A DNA stretch of 43,579 nt, from assembly GCA_041744375.1 (NCBI GenBank), contig JBGTLA010000132.1, forward strand, positions 1 through 43,579. The letters are read 5' to 3'. Shown here in pieces: positions 15,776-23,236 of the stretch (position 1 is its first letter; every line of letters begins with the position of its first letter). A model generated the notes under the pieces. It was given only the letters and a program-made list of their open reading frames with translations. It had not been told where the DNA came from and did no database searches. This DNA is from JBGTLA01 sp041744375. Lineage in GTDB: Bacteria; Actinomycetota; Acidimicrobiia; Spongiisociales; ZC4RG35. Made by a program: the position numbers and the translations under genes.

Positions 15776-16387
15776 TCAGGCAGAGGCCTTCAACGTACCG
15801 GCCGGGAGGCCCAGCTCGGCTTCGGTGGCGGCGCACGCCCAGCGGAGCATGCGGTTCCGGGTGATGGTTGTGCGATGGGCCACCACCTGCAAGACGAGAC
15901 CATCGAGAAGAGAGATGATCCGCCACGAGGCCGCCTCGGGATCGGGACAGTCGAAATCTCCAGACTCGACACCGCTCCGCACGAGACCCTCCACGAGCTC
16001 CTTCCAGGCCACGTTGATGCTGGCCGACGTCTCCCGAAGGGCCGGTCGACGGGCTGCTTCGCTCCACGCGTCGAGCCACAGCTGGAACGTGCCGTCGCTC
16101 TCGGCCGGCGCATACGAGGTGAAGAAGGCCCGCATGGCCGCCACCGAGCCGGGAGCGTCGGCCACGGCCTTCGTGACCGCCACCAGATCCACTCGGGCTG
16201 CCTGCGCGAAGGCCTGAGCCAGCACCTCGTCCATCGACTGGAAATAGTGGTGGATCAAACCGCTCGAGGTCCCCATCTGGGCGGCAACGTCACGCACGGT
16301 GGTGGTGGCCAGGCCCTTGCGGCGGGCCACCACCAGGGCAGCATCCACTATGGCCTGGCGTCGGTCCTCGGAAGACAATCTGACCAT
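15776..16387 (-). CDS. TetR family regulator, BetI-like
   Basis: 203 aa. The N-terminal TetR helix-turn-helix covers about residues 10-56 (RQAIVDAALVVARRKG...TVRDVAAQMGTSSGLIHHYFQSMDEVLAQAF). The C-terminal ligand domain (LWLDAWSEAARRPALRE) resembles the TetR_C_6 domain of BetI. BetI represses choline/glycine betaine genes, and this gene is divergent from a betaine-aldehyde-type dehydrogenase, so it probably represses that operon in response to an aldehyde or amine ligand (inference). Start ATG 16387; TAGCCT lies 8 nt upstream, so the mRNA is likely leaderless. Its 3' end faces fhs in the same direction. Confidence 0.85.
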   Translation of the reverse strand: MVRLSSEDRRQAIVDAALVVARRKGLATTTVRDVAAQMGTSSGLIHHYFQSMDEVLAQAFAQAARVDLVAVTKAVADAPGSVAAMRAFFTSYAPAESDGTFQLWLDAWSEAARRPALRETSASINVAWKELVEGLVRSGVESGDFDCPDPEAASWRIISLLDGLVLQVVAHRTTITRNRMLRWACAATEAELGLPAGTLKASA

Positions 16388-16395
16388 CGCCCCTC

Positions 16396-16401
16396 AGGCT
16401 A
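16396..16401 (-). promoter_or_regulatory. -10 box of the BetI-like gene (TAGCCT), leaderless
   Basis: TAGCCT on the minus strand ends 8 nt before ATG 16387. Confidence 0.45.
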
Positions 16402-16432
16402 ATGGCCTCCATCGCGCATCCGTCCAATAGGG

Positions 16433-16514
16433 TCGGGCGGACAGGGACGGCTGCGGGTACCGGAGCCGAGCTACCACGGCGCTCCATGGCTTGGCGGGCC
16501 AACTGTCCGAGCGA
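16433..16514. repeat. structured intergenic repeat, copy 2
   Basis: It lies in the divergent space between the BetI-like gene and the aldehyde dehydrogenase. It shares the GACGGCTGC.GG.ACCGGAGC and TACCACGGCGC blocks with 1816-1890. Closing stem: CGGACAG (16438-16444) with CTGTCCG (16503-16509), extending to 10 of 12 positions. Inner stem: GGAGC (16462-16466) with GCTCC (16481-16485). The closing stems of the two copies differ in sequence but both pair. Confidence 0.55.
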
Positions 16515-16526
16515 TCCCATAAGCGA

Positions 16527-16532
16527 TAGTCT
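16527..16532 (+). promoter_or_regulatory. -10 box of the aldehyde dehydrogenase gene (TAGTCT), leaderless
   Basis: TAGTCT ends 6 nt before the ATG at 16539. The hairpin repeat just upstream occupies the -35 side and could bind a regulator. Confidence 0.5.
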
Positions 16533-16538
16533 CTGCGC

Positions 16539-17984
16539 ATGAGCGATGCACGCCAACTCTTCATCGACGGGTCCTGGGCCGATGCCGGCGACGGATCCAC
16601 CTTCGAGACACTCGACCCCGCCACCGGTCTCCCGATCACGCCTGTTGCCCGCGCTGGTGGGTCAGATGTGGAGAGAGCCGTGGAAGCCGCCCGGCGGGCG
16701 TTCGACGATGGTCCCTGGGGTCCCGAATCCGATCCGCGCGAGAGAGCAGCCGTCCTCATGCGGGCGGCCGAGTGGATCCGGACCGAACGCGATCGAATTG
16801 CGCACCTCGAAGTAGCCGACTGCGGCAAACCGCTCGAAGATGCCCTGGGGGACGTCGACGAAGCGGCGTACATGTTCGAGTACTACGCGGGATGGGCCAC
16901 CAAGATCATGGGGTCGGTCCCACCGATCGGTCCTGACGCCCTCAGCATCATCCTCAAGGAACCGGTCGGGGTGGCCGCTCTCATAACGCCGTGGAACTAC
17001 CCGATCCTGATGGCGGCCCAGAAAGTGGCGCCCGCTCTGGCGGCCGGGTGCACCGCCATCCTCAAACCGGCCGAACAGACCCCGCTCACGGCCCTGGAGC
17101 TGGCGCGCGCCCTCGAGCATGCCGGCCTGCCTCCAGGTGTGTTCAACGTACTCACCGGGTTCGGCGAAACCGGAGCCCAACTCGTCGGGCACCCGGCCGT
17201 GGACAAGGTCTCGTTCACCGGGTCGGTCGAGGTGGGAAAGATCATCACCAAATCGGCAGCCGACACGCTGAAGAGAGTGACCCTCGAGCTGGGGGGAAAG
17301 TCGCCCAACCTGGTGTTCGCCGACGCCGACTTCGCTGCCGCCATGGCCGGGACCGCCATGGGCATCTTTGCCAACCAAGGGGAGATCTGTTCTGCCGGAA
17401 GTCGTGTTCTGGTCGATCGTTCCGTCTACGAAGAGGCCCTGGAAGCTCTGTCCGTCGAAGCCGCCGCCATTCGTCTGGGAAGCGGCCTCGATCCCGAGAC
17501 GACGATGGGGCCCCTCATCTCGGCCGAGCACCGAGAGACCGTCAGCCGTTACATCGCCTCGGGTGAGTCGACCTCCCGGCTCGCCTATCGGGGGGAGTTG
17601 CCAGACGACCCCCAGCTGCAGAACGGGTACTTCGTCGCCCCGACCATTTTCGCCGATGTCGACAACGACATCGAGATCGCGCGCGAGGAGATATTCGGAC
17701 CGGTCATGGCGGTCACGCCCTTCGCCGACGAGGACGAGGCCATCCGTCTGGCCAACGACACCCGTTACGGGCTGGCGGCCGCGGTGTGGACCAACGACCT
17801 GGGACGAGCGATGCGTCTCGGGCGCCGGCTGCGGGCAGGGGTGGTGTGGGTGAACGACAGCCAGCCCGCCCCTACCGAGGCCATGTGGGGCGGCTACAAG
17901 GAGTCAGGCGTCGGCCGGGAGCTGGGACCGTGGGGAATCGAGTCCTACATCGAGGAAAAGCAGCTCTACATCAAGTTGACGTGA
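16539..17984 (+). CDS. aldehyde dehydrogenase, betaine-aldehyde dehydrogenase type
   Basis: NAD(P)-dependent oxidation of an aldehyde to the acid. 481 aa. Seen: LITPWNYPILMAAQKVAPALAAGCTAILKPAEQTP, FTGSVEVG, the general base Glu250 in LELGGKSPN, the nucleophile Cys284 in GEICSAGSR, EEIFGPV, and the C-terminal GRELGPWGIESYIEEKQ typical of BADH/aminoaldehyde dehydrogenases (GbsA/BetB). Betaine aldehyde, 4-aminobutyraldehyde or 4-trimethylaminobutyraldehyde are plausible substrates. It is divergent from a BetI-like regulator and leads an acyl-CoA dehydrogenase gene that starts within or just after its stop codon. I give no symbol because betB, gbsA and puuC cannot be told apart here. Confidence 0.88.
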   Translation: MSDARQLFIDGSWADAGDGSTFETLDPATGLPITPVARAGGSDVERAVEAARRAFDDGPWGPESDPRERAAVLMRAAEWIRTERDRIAHLEVADCGKPLEDALGDVDEAAYMFEYYAGWATKIMGSVPPIGPDALSIILKEPVGVAALITPWNYPILMAAQKVAPALAAGCTAILKPAEQTPLTALELARALEHAGLPPGVFNVLTGFGETGAQLVGHPAVDKVSFTGSVEVGKIITKSAADTLKRVTLELGGKSPNLVFADADFAAAMAGTAMGIFANQGEICSAGSRVLVDRSVYEEALEALSVEAAAIRLGSGLDPETTMGPLISAEHRETVSRYIASGESTSRLAYRGELPDDPQLQNGYFVAPTIFADVDNDIEIAREEIFGPVMAVTPFADEDEAIRLANDTRYGLAAAVWTNDLGRAMRLGRRLRAGVVWVNDSQPAPTEAMWGGYKESGVGRELGPWGIESYIEEKQLYIKLT

Positions 17985-18001
17985 GCGGAGATGCAGCCAC
18001 G

Positions 18002-19165
18002 ATGCCAATCGAACTGACCCCGGCAGACCGCGAGGTCCAACAGCGGGCCCGCTCCTTCGTGGACGAGCTCATACCCTGGGAAGTGCACGCCGAGATGCAT
18101 GGCGGCGAGCTCCCCCCCGAGGTAGCCGTCGCCCATACGGCTCGGGCCCGTGAGCTGAAGCTGGTGGCCATCAACCAGCCGGTCGAGCTGGGGGGGCAGG
18201 GCTACACGATGCTCCAACAGGCCCTGATCCAAGAACAGACCGGGCGGGTAACGAACGCCCTCGGGTGGGTCGTGTCGACGCCGGCCGGCTGGCTGCCAAA
18301 GGTGGCTACTCCCTATCAGATGCAACGATGGGTACTCCCCCTGATCGCCGGGGACATTCACGAGTGCTACGCCATCACCGAGGAAGGTGCCGGCTCCGAC
18401 GTCGATGCCATTACCACGACTGCCCGTCGCGACGGCGACGACTACGTGATCGCCGGTGTCAAATGGCATGTGACGTCCGCCAACCTGGCCGACTTCGTCT
18501 TCGTGCAGGCCAAACTGGACAAGAGCGGTCAACACGCCATGTTCATCGTCGACATGGACACACCGGGAGTGCGCTGTGTGCGGGTTCCGGCCTACACGCA
18601 CACCTACGCCCACCACCACTGGGAGATGGCTTTCGAGGACGTGCGGGTGCCGAAGGAGAACCTGATCGGAAAAGAGGGCGAGGGGATGAGCTTTGCCCAC
18701 GAATGGTTCCGTTACGAACGGCTCATGATCGCGGCTCGATGCTGTGGGGCAGCCGAACGTCTCATCGCGGAGGCTACCTCCTTCGCCGGCACCAGAGTCG
18801 CCTACGGGGCACCCATCATCGACTACCAGGCAGTCTCGGCGATGCTGTCCGATTCGGTGACAGAGCTGTGGGCTGCCCGCCTCATGACCTATCAAACGGC
18901 CGCCGAACTCGACGGCGACGTCGACCCGAAAGTGTCACACGCCCACTGTTCCATGACCAAGTTGTACGCCTCGGAAATGGCCAACCGGGTGGCCGACCGG
19001 GCGGTCCAGATATTCGCTGGGCGCGGTTACATGCGCGAGAACGTGGCCGAACGGTTCTTCCGGGAGTTGCGGGTCGACCGGATCTGGGAAGGAACCTCTG
19101 AGATCCAGAGGGTCATCATCGCCGACCAGCTTCGCAAGCGGGGCGTCGAGGCCCTCACCAGCTGA
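18002..19165 (+). CDS. acyl-CoA dehydrogenase family protein
   Basis: FAD flavoprotein of 387 aa, normally forming a trans-2-enoyl-CoA and passing electrons to ETF. Seen: N-terminal helical domain (ELTPADREVQQRARSFVDE), CYAITEEGAGSDVDAI in the FAD/substrate beta domain, WHVTSANLADFV, RYERLMIAARCCGAAER, IFAGRGYMRENVAERFFRELRVDRIWEGTSEIQRVII, with a Glu363 in the position of the usual catalytic base (WEGTSEIQ). The ATG at 18002 gives a normal N-terminus. A GTG at 17981 overlaps the upstream stop (GTGA) and would add 7 residues. It is clearly in an operon with the aldehyde dehydrogenase. Such pairs act on carboxylic acids after aldehyde oxidation, but a CoA ligase is not adjacent. Confidence 0.88.
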   Translation: MPIELTPADREVQQRARSFVDELIPWEVHAEMHGGELPPEVAVAHTARARELKLVAINQPVELGGQGYTMLQQALIQEQTGRVTNALGWVVSTPAGWLPKVATPYQMQRWVLPLIAGDIHECYAITEEGAGSDVDAITTTARRDGDDYVIAGVKWHVTSANLADFVFVQAKLDKSGQHAMFIVDMDTPGVRCVRVPAYTHTYAHHHWEMAFEDVRVPKENLIGKEGEGMSFAHEWFRYERLMIAARCCGAAERLIAEATSFAGTRVAYGAPIIDYQAVSAMLSDSVTELWAARLMTYQTAAELDGDVDPKVSHAHCSMTKLYASEMANRVADRAVQIFAGRGYMRENVAERFFRELRVDRIWEGTSEIQRVIIADQLRKRGVEALTS

Positions 19166-19195
19166 GGGGGCCCCTCGGGGGCGCCCCGCCCTCAG
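19162..19195 (+). terminator. GC-rich hairpin at the end of the acyl-CoA dehydrogenase gene
   Basis: CTGAGGG (19162-19168, overlapping the TGA stop) pairs with CCCTCAG (19189-19195) around a G/C-rich interior. There is no T-tract. Confidence 0.4.
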
Positions 19196-19311
19196 TACGC
19201 TATGAACCCTCAGGACGTTGCGAACAAGAGGGAGCCCCGCCGGGGGCCCGTCACGGTGCCCGGTAGTAGGACTGGCATCGGTGGCCGGACGACTGGTTTC
19301 ACCGCTGTCTG

Positions 19312-19479
19312 TTACAAGGCGAGCGGCTCGCTCCGCCCGCAACGAGGACACGACGGGCGCAAATCCGACGCCGGCCTCACCACGGGTGATCCGAGCAAGA
19401 TCTCCGCTCGAACGGGCCGATTCCGACCAAGCCGCTCTTCGTGCAGGGCGCGTGCCACACGGTGATCGAGATACATCAT
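19312..19479 (-). CDS. small protein with a CPRCG zinc-knuckle, unknown function
   Basis: A 55-aa ORF too short for usual gene callers. It begins with two ATGs at 19479, preceded by AGAGAGGAGG at ideal spacing, and ends at TAA 19312. The N-terminal half is charged and helical (YLDHRVARALHEERL). The C-terminal part holds CPRCGRSEP, one CxxC zinc-knuckle half. A TAGGTT about 40 nt upstream on the same strand could be its -10. It occupies most of the 358-bp gap between the acyl-CoA dehydrogenase and the WYL regulator and is divergent from the latter. No family is recognised. The strong ribosome binding site and plausible composition are the support. Confidence 0.55.
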   Translation of the reverse strand: MMYLDHRVARALHEERLGRNRPVRAEILLGSPVVRPASDLRPSCPRCGRSEPLAL

Positions 19480-19568
19480 GGCCTCCTCTCTGATGGGCTC
19501 CAGACTGATGAACCTAGTGGAGGTTGCGGACAGGATCAGTCCGGATCATGCGACACTGTGGGATGCCG

Positions 19569-20510
19569 ATGAGCGCCTCGGCCCGGTTGTTGCGCTTGCT
19601 GTCGCTCCTCCAGGCCCGTCCCACCTGGACCGGACTCGAGTTGGCCTCCCGACTGGAGGTCACCGACCGAACCCTGCGGCGCGACATGAACCGACTGCGC
19701 CAGCTGGGTTACCCCGTCGAGGCCGTCCCGGGCCCCCACGGCGGGTATGAGCTCACTCCGGGAGGGGCACTGCCTCCCCTACTCCTCGACGACGACGAAG
19801 CCGTGGCTGTGACGGTAGGCCTGCGAGCGGCCGCCTCCGGGGGCGTCACCGGATTCGCCGACGCCACTCTCTCGGCGTTGGCGAAGATCGAGGGCGTCCT
19901 CCCGGCCCGGCTGCGGGAGAGGGTAGAGGCCGTTCAGTACACCAGCCACACCCGCCCCGGCATGGTGGCTCCCCAGGTCGATCCGGGGCTCCTGGTTCTC
20001 ATCGCCCGGGCAACCCGCAAGCCCGAACGACTTCGCTTCAACTATCGAGCAGCCGATGGGAACGAGACCGAACGCAACGTGGAGCCGTACCACGTCGTCA
20101 ACCTGGCTCTCCGCTGGTATCTGGTGGGATACGACCGCCTCCGCGAGGACTGGCGAACCTTCCGCCTCGACCGAATCAGCGACCTGGTTGAAACCGGGAT
20201 GACGTTCTCCCGGCGCGAGAGCCCCGACCCCCTAGGCTTCGTGAGCGAGGGCATGACGGTCGCCGCCTACCGTTGGCAAGCCCGGGTGGTACTGCACGCC
20301 CGCCACGAGGAAGCGTCGTGGATGGTCCCGCCGACGGTGGGGGTGCTCGAAGCGAGGGGAACCAAGACCTTGTTGAGGATCGGGGCCGACGAGCTCGACT
20401 TCATAGCCCGCTACGTGGCCCAACTCCCCTGCCGCTGGGAGATTATCGAACCAGCCGAGCTGATCGAGACGATGCGGTCGCTCATCGATCGAGTTTCCGA
20501 CCAGCTGTGA
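19569..20510 (+). CDS. HTH/WYL-domain transcriptional regulator (YafY type)
   Basis: 313 aa. An N-terminal winged HTH_11 domain (SASARLLRLLSLLQARPTWTGLELASRLEVTDRTLRRDMNRL) is followed by GYPVEAVPGPHGGYEL, then a WYL domain at about residues 130-220 (RLRFNYRAADG...VEPYHVVNLALRWYLVGYDRLREDWRTFRLDRI) and a C-terminal WCX region. WYL domains sense nucleic acids or small ligands. In actinobacteria such proteins mostly regulate neighbouring metabolic or DNA-damage genes. The start is ATG 19569; ATG 19563 (two residues longer) is equally possible. Its targets are unknown. It converges on the Rieske gene with 22 bp between stops. Confidence 0.87.
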   Translation: MSASARLLRLLSLLQARPTWTGLELASRLEVTDRTLRRDMNRLRQLGYPVEAVPGPHGGYELTPGGALPPLLLDDDEAVAVTVGLRAAASGGVTGFADATLSALAKIEGVLPARLRERVEAVQYTSHTRPGMVAPQVDPGLLVLIARATRKPERLRFNYRAADGNETERNVEPYHVVNLALRWYLVGYDRLREDWRTFRLDRISDLVETGMTFSRRESPDPLGFVSEGMTVAAYRWQARVVLHARHEEASWMVPPTVGVLEARGTKTLLRIGADELDFIARYVAQLPCRWEIIEPAELIETMRSLIDRVSDQL

Positions 20511-20532
20511 ACAACCCCGTGTCAGGACGGGA

Positions 20533-21714
20533 TCAGTCGCGCGAGGACACCGGCACCGGCGGCGCCGTGACCACACGTCCGAGATAGGCGGAGCCCACCA
20601 TCTGATAGAACTGGTACAGGGTAGATTCCCACGGGCTGAGAGGGCCCTGGCGATACCCCCGCGACGCCACCCCCCGCTGCACGGCCTCGCACGCCGCCCA
20701 ATCCTCCCGATTGGTGACATCCCAAAAGTCGACGGCATAGGCCGGATCGAAACCCTCTCGCTCGAACGCCTCGGGGGGGAACAACCACTCACACTCGATG
20801 TAGCTGCGACCCGGGCCCAGCGGAATGAGTCGATGGGTCATCACGTAGTCGGGATGAGCCGAGATCAACAGGTTGGGCATCAACCCGATGTACATGACTT
20901 GGCGTAGGTGATCGGCGTCGAGGCCGGCGATCATCTCGCCGTGCGAGGAACCGTCGAACGACATCGTGACGGCGTGGTCCATCAATTCCAATGTCCCGCC
21001 ACACCACAGGCCGGTGGGCTCGACATCGACTCCGCTCTCGGGCGGTGACACCTTGCAGAGGGCAGGATGAATCGACGAGCAGTGATAACACTCGTGGTAG
21101 TTCTCGACCACCAGCTTCCAGTTGGCCGCGATCTCGTAGTCGTGGCGAGCGGCGGGGCGCAGGGTGGAAAGCTGCCAGGGATCCATGACCTCTCCCAGGT
21201 TGCCGAGATGATCCGACAACGGACCGGCTTGGCCAGATGGGTCGATGAACAAGAAGCCTTCCCACGTATCGGCCGCCACCTCCACCAGGGGGTAGTCCTC
21301 CCTGTCGAAGTCGGGAGACCGGGTCAGGGAGGGCGCCCCTTTCAACTGCCCGTCGAGTGAGTAGGTCCAGGCGTGATAGGGACACTTGAGGACCCGCATG
21401 TCGACGGCATCGCCTTCGGGCAACAACAGATGGGCCCGATGACGACAGGTGTTGTAGAAAGCCCGCAGCGTCCCGTCCCCGTCGCGCATGAGAAGGATGG
21501 GCTCGCGGCCGAGTTGGATGGCACGGGCCTGCTCGGGCCCCAACAGACCGTCGAGTCGACCCGCACACACCCAGCCCCGAGTGAAGAACCGATCCGCCTC
21601 GAATGCGAAGACATCCTCCGAGGTGTACGACTCTGCGGGAAGGGTGACGCTGTGACCGAAAGGAGCCAGTGCCGCCTCGACACCAGCCTCCTCGATGGGC
21701 GCTCGTCCTGACAT
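20533..21714 (-). CDS. Rieske non-heme iron oxygenase alpha subunit, quaternary-amine (CntA/GbcA-like) type
   Basis: 393 aa. Rieske [2Fe-2S] ligands Cys90, His92 (NTCRHRAHLL), Cys111 and His114 (CPYHAW). Mononuclear iron site in NYHECYHCSSIHP with His211 and His216; an Asp near the C-terminus should be the third ligand. The residue three before His211 is Glu208. Aromatic dioxygenases carry Asp here, while carnitine monooxygenase CntA and glycine betaine monooxygenase GbcA carry Glu. This points to N-demethylation or C-N cleavage of a methylated amine. The partner ferredoxin reductase (CntB/GbcB) is not in the window. ATG 21714 follows AGGAGGTGACC, one of the best ribosome binding sites here. 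A TetR operator lies in its promoter. Confidence 0.88.
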   Translation of the reverse strand: MSGRAPIEEAGVEAALAPFGHSVTLPAESYTSEDVFAFEADRFFTRGWVCAGRLDGLLGPEQARAIQLGREPILLMRDGDGTLRAFYNTCRHRAHLLLPEGDAVDMRVLKCPYHAWTYSLDGQLKGAPSLTRSPDFDREDYPLVEVAADTWEGFLFIDPSGQAGPLSDHLGNLGEVMDPWQLSTLRPAARHDYEIAANWKLVVENYHECYHCSSIHPALCKVSPPESGVDVEPTGLWCGGTLELMDHAVTMSFDGSSHGEMIAGLDADHLRQVMYIGLMPNLLISAHPDYVMTHRLIPLGPGRSYIECEWLFPPEAFEREGFDPAYAVDFWDVTNREDWAACEAVQRGVASRGYRQGPLSPWESTLYQFYQMVGSAYLGRVVTAPPVPVSSRD

Positions 21715-21775
21715 GGTCACCTCCTGCCGATTGCCATAACGCCACCTTGCGCTGTGGGGCGCATTCGCCTCCCAC

Positions 21776-21799
21776 ACTATAGACTGAACGGTGATTCAG
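21776..21799. promoter_or_regulatory. TetR-type operator in the Rieske/aminotransferase divergent promoter
   Basis: CTGAACGGTGATTCAG (21784-21799) is a CTGAA-N6-TTCAG palindrome. It matches 13 of 16 positions of the site at 28559-28574 read on the opposite strand. On the minus strand it sits just upstream of a -10-like TATAGT (21776-21781) for the Rieske gene, where a bound repressor would block RNA polymerase. The aminotransferase start is 23 nt away on the other side. Confidence 0.65.
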
Positions 21800-21821
21800 G
21801 ATTGATGTGAGGAGCGATCTC

Positions 21822-23198
21822 ATGGTGGCCACAGTTGGAACCGAGCAGGCGCAACGACGATTGGACGTGATCATCGAGCGGGAGGAGGACCTTTTCCGCA
21901 GCCGGCTGCCGGGAGCAGCCGATGCTCACCAACGCGCCAGCCGGGTACTGGCCGGCGGAGTGACCTCGAGCTGGCAGTCGTCCGATCCGCTCCCCATCTG
22001 GGTCGACCGGGCCAAAGGCTCGCAGATCTACGACCTCGACGGCAACCGTTACGCCGACTTCCACAACGGATACGGCGCCATGCTCGTGGGCCACGCCCAC
22101 CCCGCCATCGTCGCCGTCGTACAAGAACGGGTTAAAGCCGGGACTCACTTTGCCCAACCCACATCGGACGCGGTGGTGGTGGCCACCGAGCTGGGCCGGC
22201 GTTTCGGCCTTCCCTTGTGGCGTTTCTCCAACTCGGGCACTGAAGCGACGATGGACGCCGTCCACCTCATGCGGGCCGTCACCGGCCGGCCGCTGCTGGT
22301 CAAGATCGAAGGCGCTTACCACGGACACCATGACACGGTGCAAGTGTCGGTGTGGAACGAGCGCCATGAGCTGGAGACGGCCCGGGCACCCCGTGGGGTG
22401 CTGGCCGGGACCGGGATCCCCGAGGAGATCCTCGACCTGACCCTCGTCGTTCCCTGGAACGACCTCGAAGCCGTGGAGGCCGTGTTCGCCACCCACGGTG
22501 AGCGGATTGCCGGCATGATCGTCGAGCCCATCATGATGAACGCCGGGATCATCCCTCCCGAGGACGGCTATCTCGAGGGGCTGCGGCGCATCACGAAGGA
22601 GCATGGCTCCCTGCTCACCTACGACGAAGTCAAGACCGGGTTCACGATCGGCCCGGGGGGCGCCACCGGGCGCCTCGGTGTCCAGCCCGACATCGTCTGC
22701 GTCGCCAAGTCGCTCGGGGGCGGTCTGCCCGCCGCAGCCGTGGGCGGTACGGTGGAGGTGATGGAGGCCATCGTGTCCGGCTACTACGAGCAAGTGGGGA
22801 CCTTCAACGGGAACCCTCTGTCGATGGCGGCGGCCCGCACCACGATCTGTGAAATCCTCGACGACGCCGCCTACCTACACATCGACGAGTTGCGTCAACG
22901 TGTTGTCGCGGGGACCGAAGCGGTGATCGCCGAGTTCGAGCTGCCCGCCTACTCGGTGGCGGTGGGCGCCAAGGGAGCCATAACCTTCTCGCACGAAAGG
23001 GTCCGCCACTATCGCCAGTTCCTCGGTCAGGGCGAGCGGCACCACTACGCGGCTTGGCTCTACCAGTTCAACCGGGGGGTCTTTCTTCCCCCGTGGAGCA
23101 AGGGCGAGCAGTGGATGGTGTCGGTCCAGCACACCCTCGATGACGCCGACCTGTTCGTAGAAACCTTCGATGCCTTCGCCCGGGACCTACGGTCGTGA
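21822..23198 (+). CDS. class III (PLP) aminotransferase, glutamate-1-semialdehyde aminomutase-like
   Basis: 458-aa fold-type I PLP enzyme. Seen: YDLDGNRYADFHNGYGAMLVGHAHP, RFSNSGTEATMDAVHLMRA (PLP phosphate and stacking), IEGAYHGHHD, MIVEPIM, LLTYDEVKTGF and the Schiff-base Lys296 in CVAKSLGGGLP. The overall pattern is that of the GSA-aminomutase-like group of omega-transaminases. HemL itself is less likely because of the catabolic neighbourhood. It probably handles an amino group at the end of a substrate such as a diamine, omega-amino acid or beta-amino acid. ATG 21822 has AGGAG 7 nt upstream; GTG 21807 lies within that region. The importer ATPase gene follows 38 bp downstream. Confidence 0.87.
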   Translation: MVATVGTEQAQRRLDVIIEREEDLFRSRLPGAADAHQRASRVLAGGVTSSWQSSDPLPIWVDRAKGSQIYDLDGNRYADFHNGYGAMLVGHAHPAIVAVVQERVKAGTHFAQPTSDAVVVATELGRRFGLPLWRFSNSGTEATMDAVHLMRAVTGRPLLVKIEGAYHGHHDTVQVSVWNERHELETARAPRGVLAGTGIPEEILDLTLVVPWNDLEAVEAVFATHGERIAGMIVEPIMMNAGIIPPEDGYLEGLRRITKEHGSLLTYDEVKTGFTIGPGGATGRLGVQPDIVCVAKSLGGGLPAAAVGGTVEVMEAIVSGYYEQVGTFNGNPLSMAAARTTICEILDDAAYLHIDELRQRVVAGTEAVIAEFELPAYSVAVGAKGAITFSHERVRHYRQFLGQGERHHYAAWLYQFNRGVFLPPWSKGEQWMVSVQHTLDDADLFVETFDAFARDLRS

Positions 23199-23236
23199 GA
23201 GACCGGCGGGGACCAGTGGACACCGTGAGCTGATCG

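Noticed and set aside
13752..16217. 821-codon plus-strand frame opposite fhs
   Set aside because: Mirror frame of the conserved fhs gene; composition typical of antisense high-GC frames.
16433..16514. tRNA-like or known riboswitch
   Set aside because: The reverse complement contains GGTAGCTCGG, reminiscent of a tRNA D-arm, but no anticodon stem, T-arm or acceptor stem can be drawn.
19569..20510. WYL regulator as marker of a phage-defence island
   Set aside because: No defence genes adjoin it. Housekeeping and catabolic genes lie on both sides.
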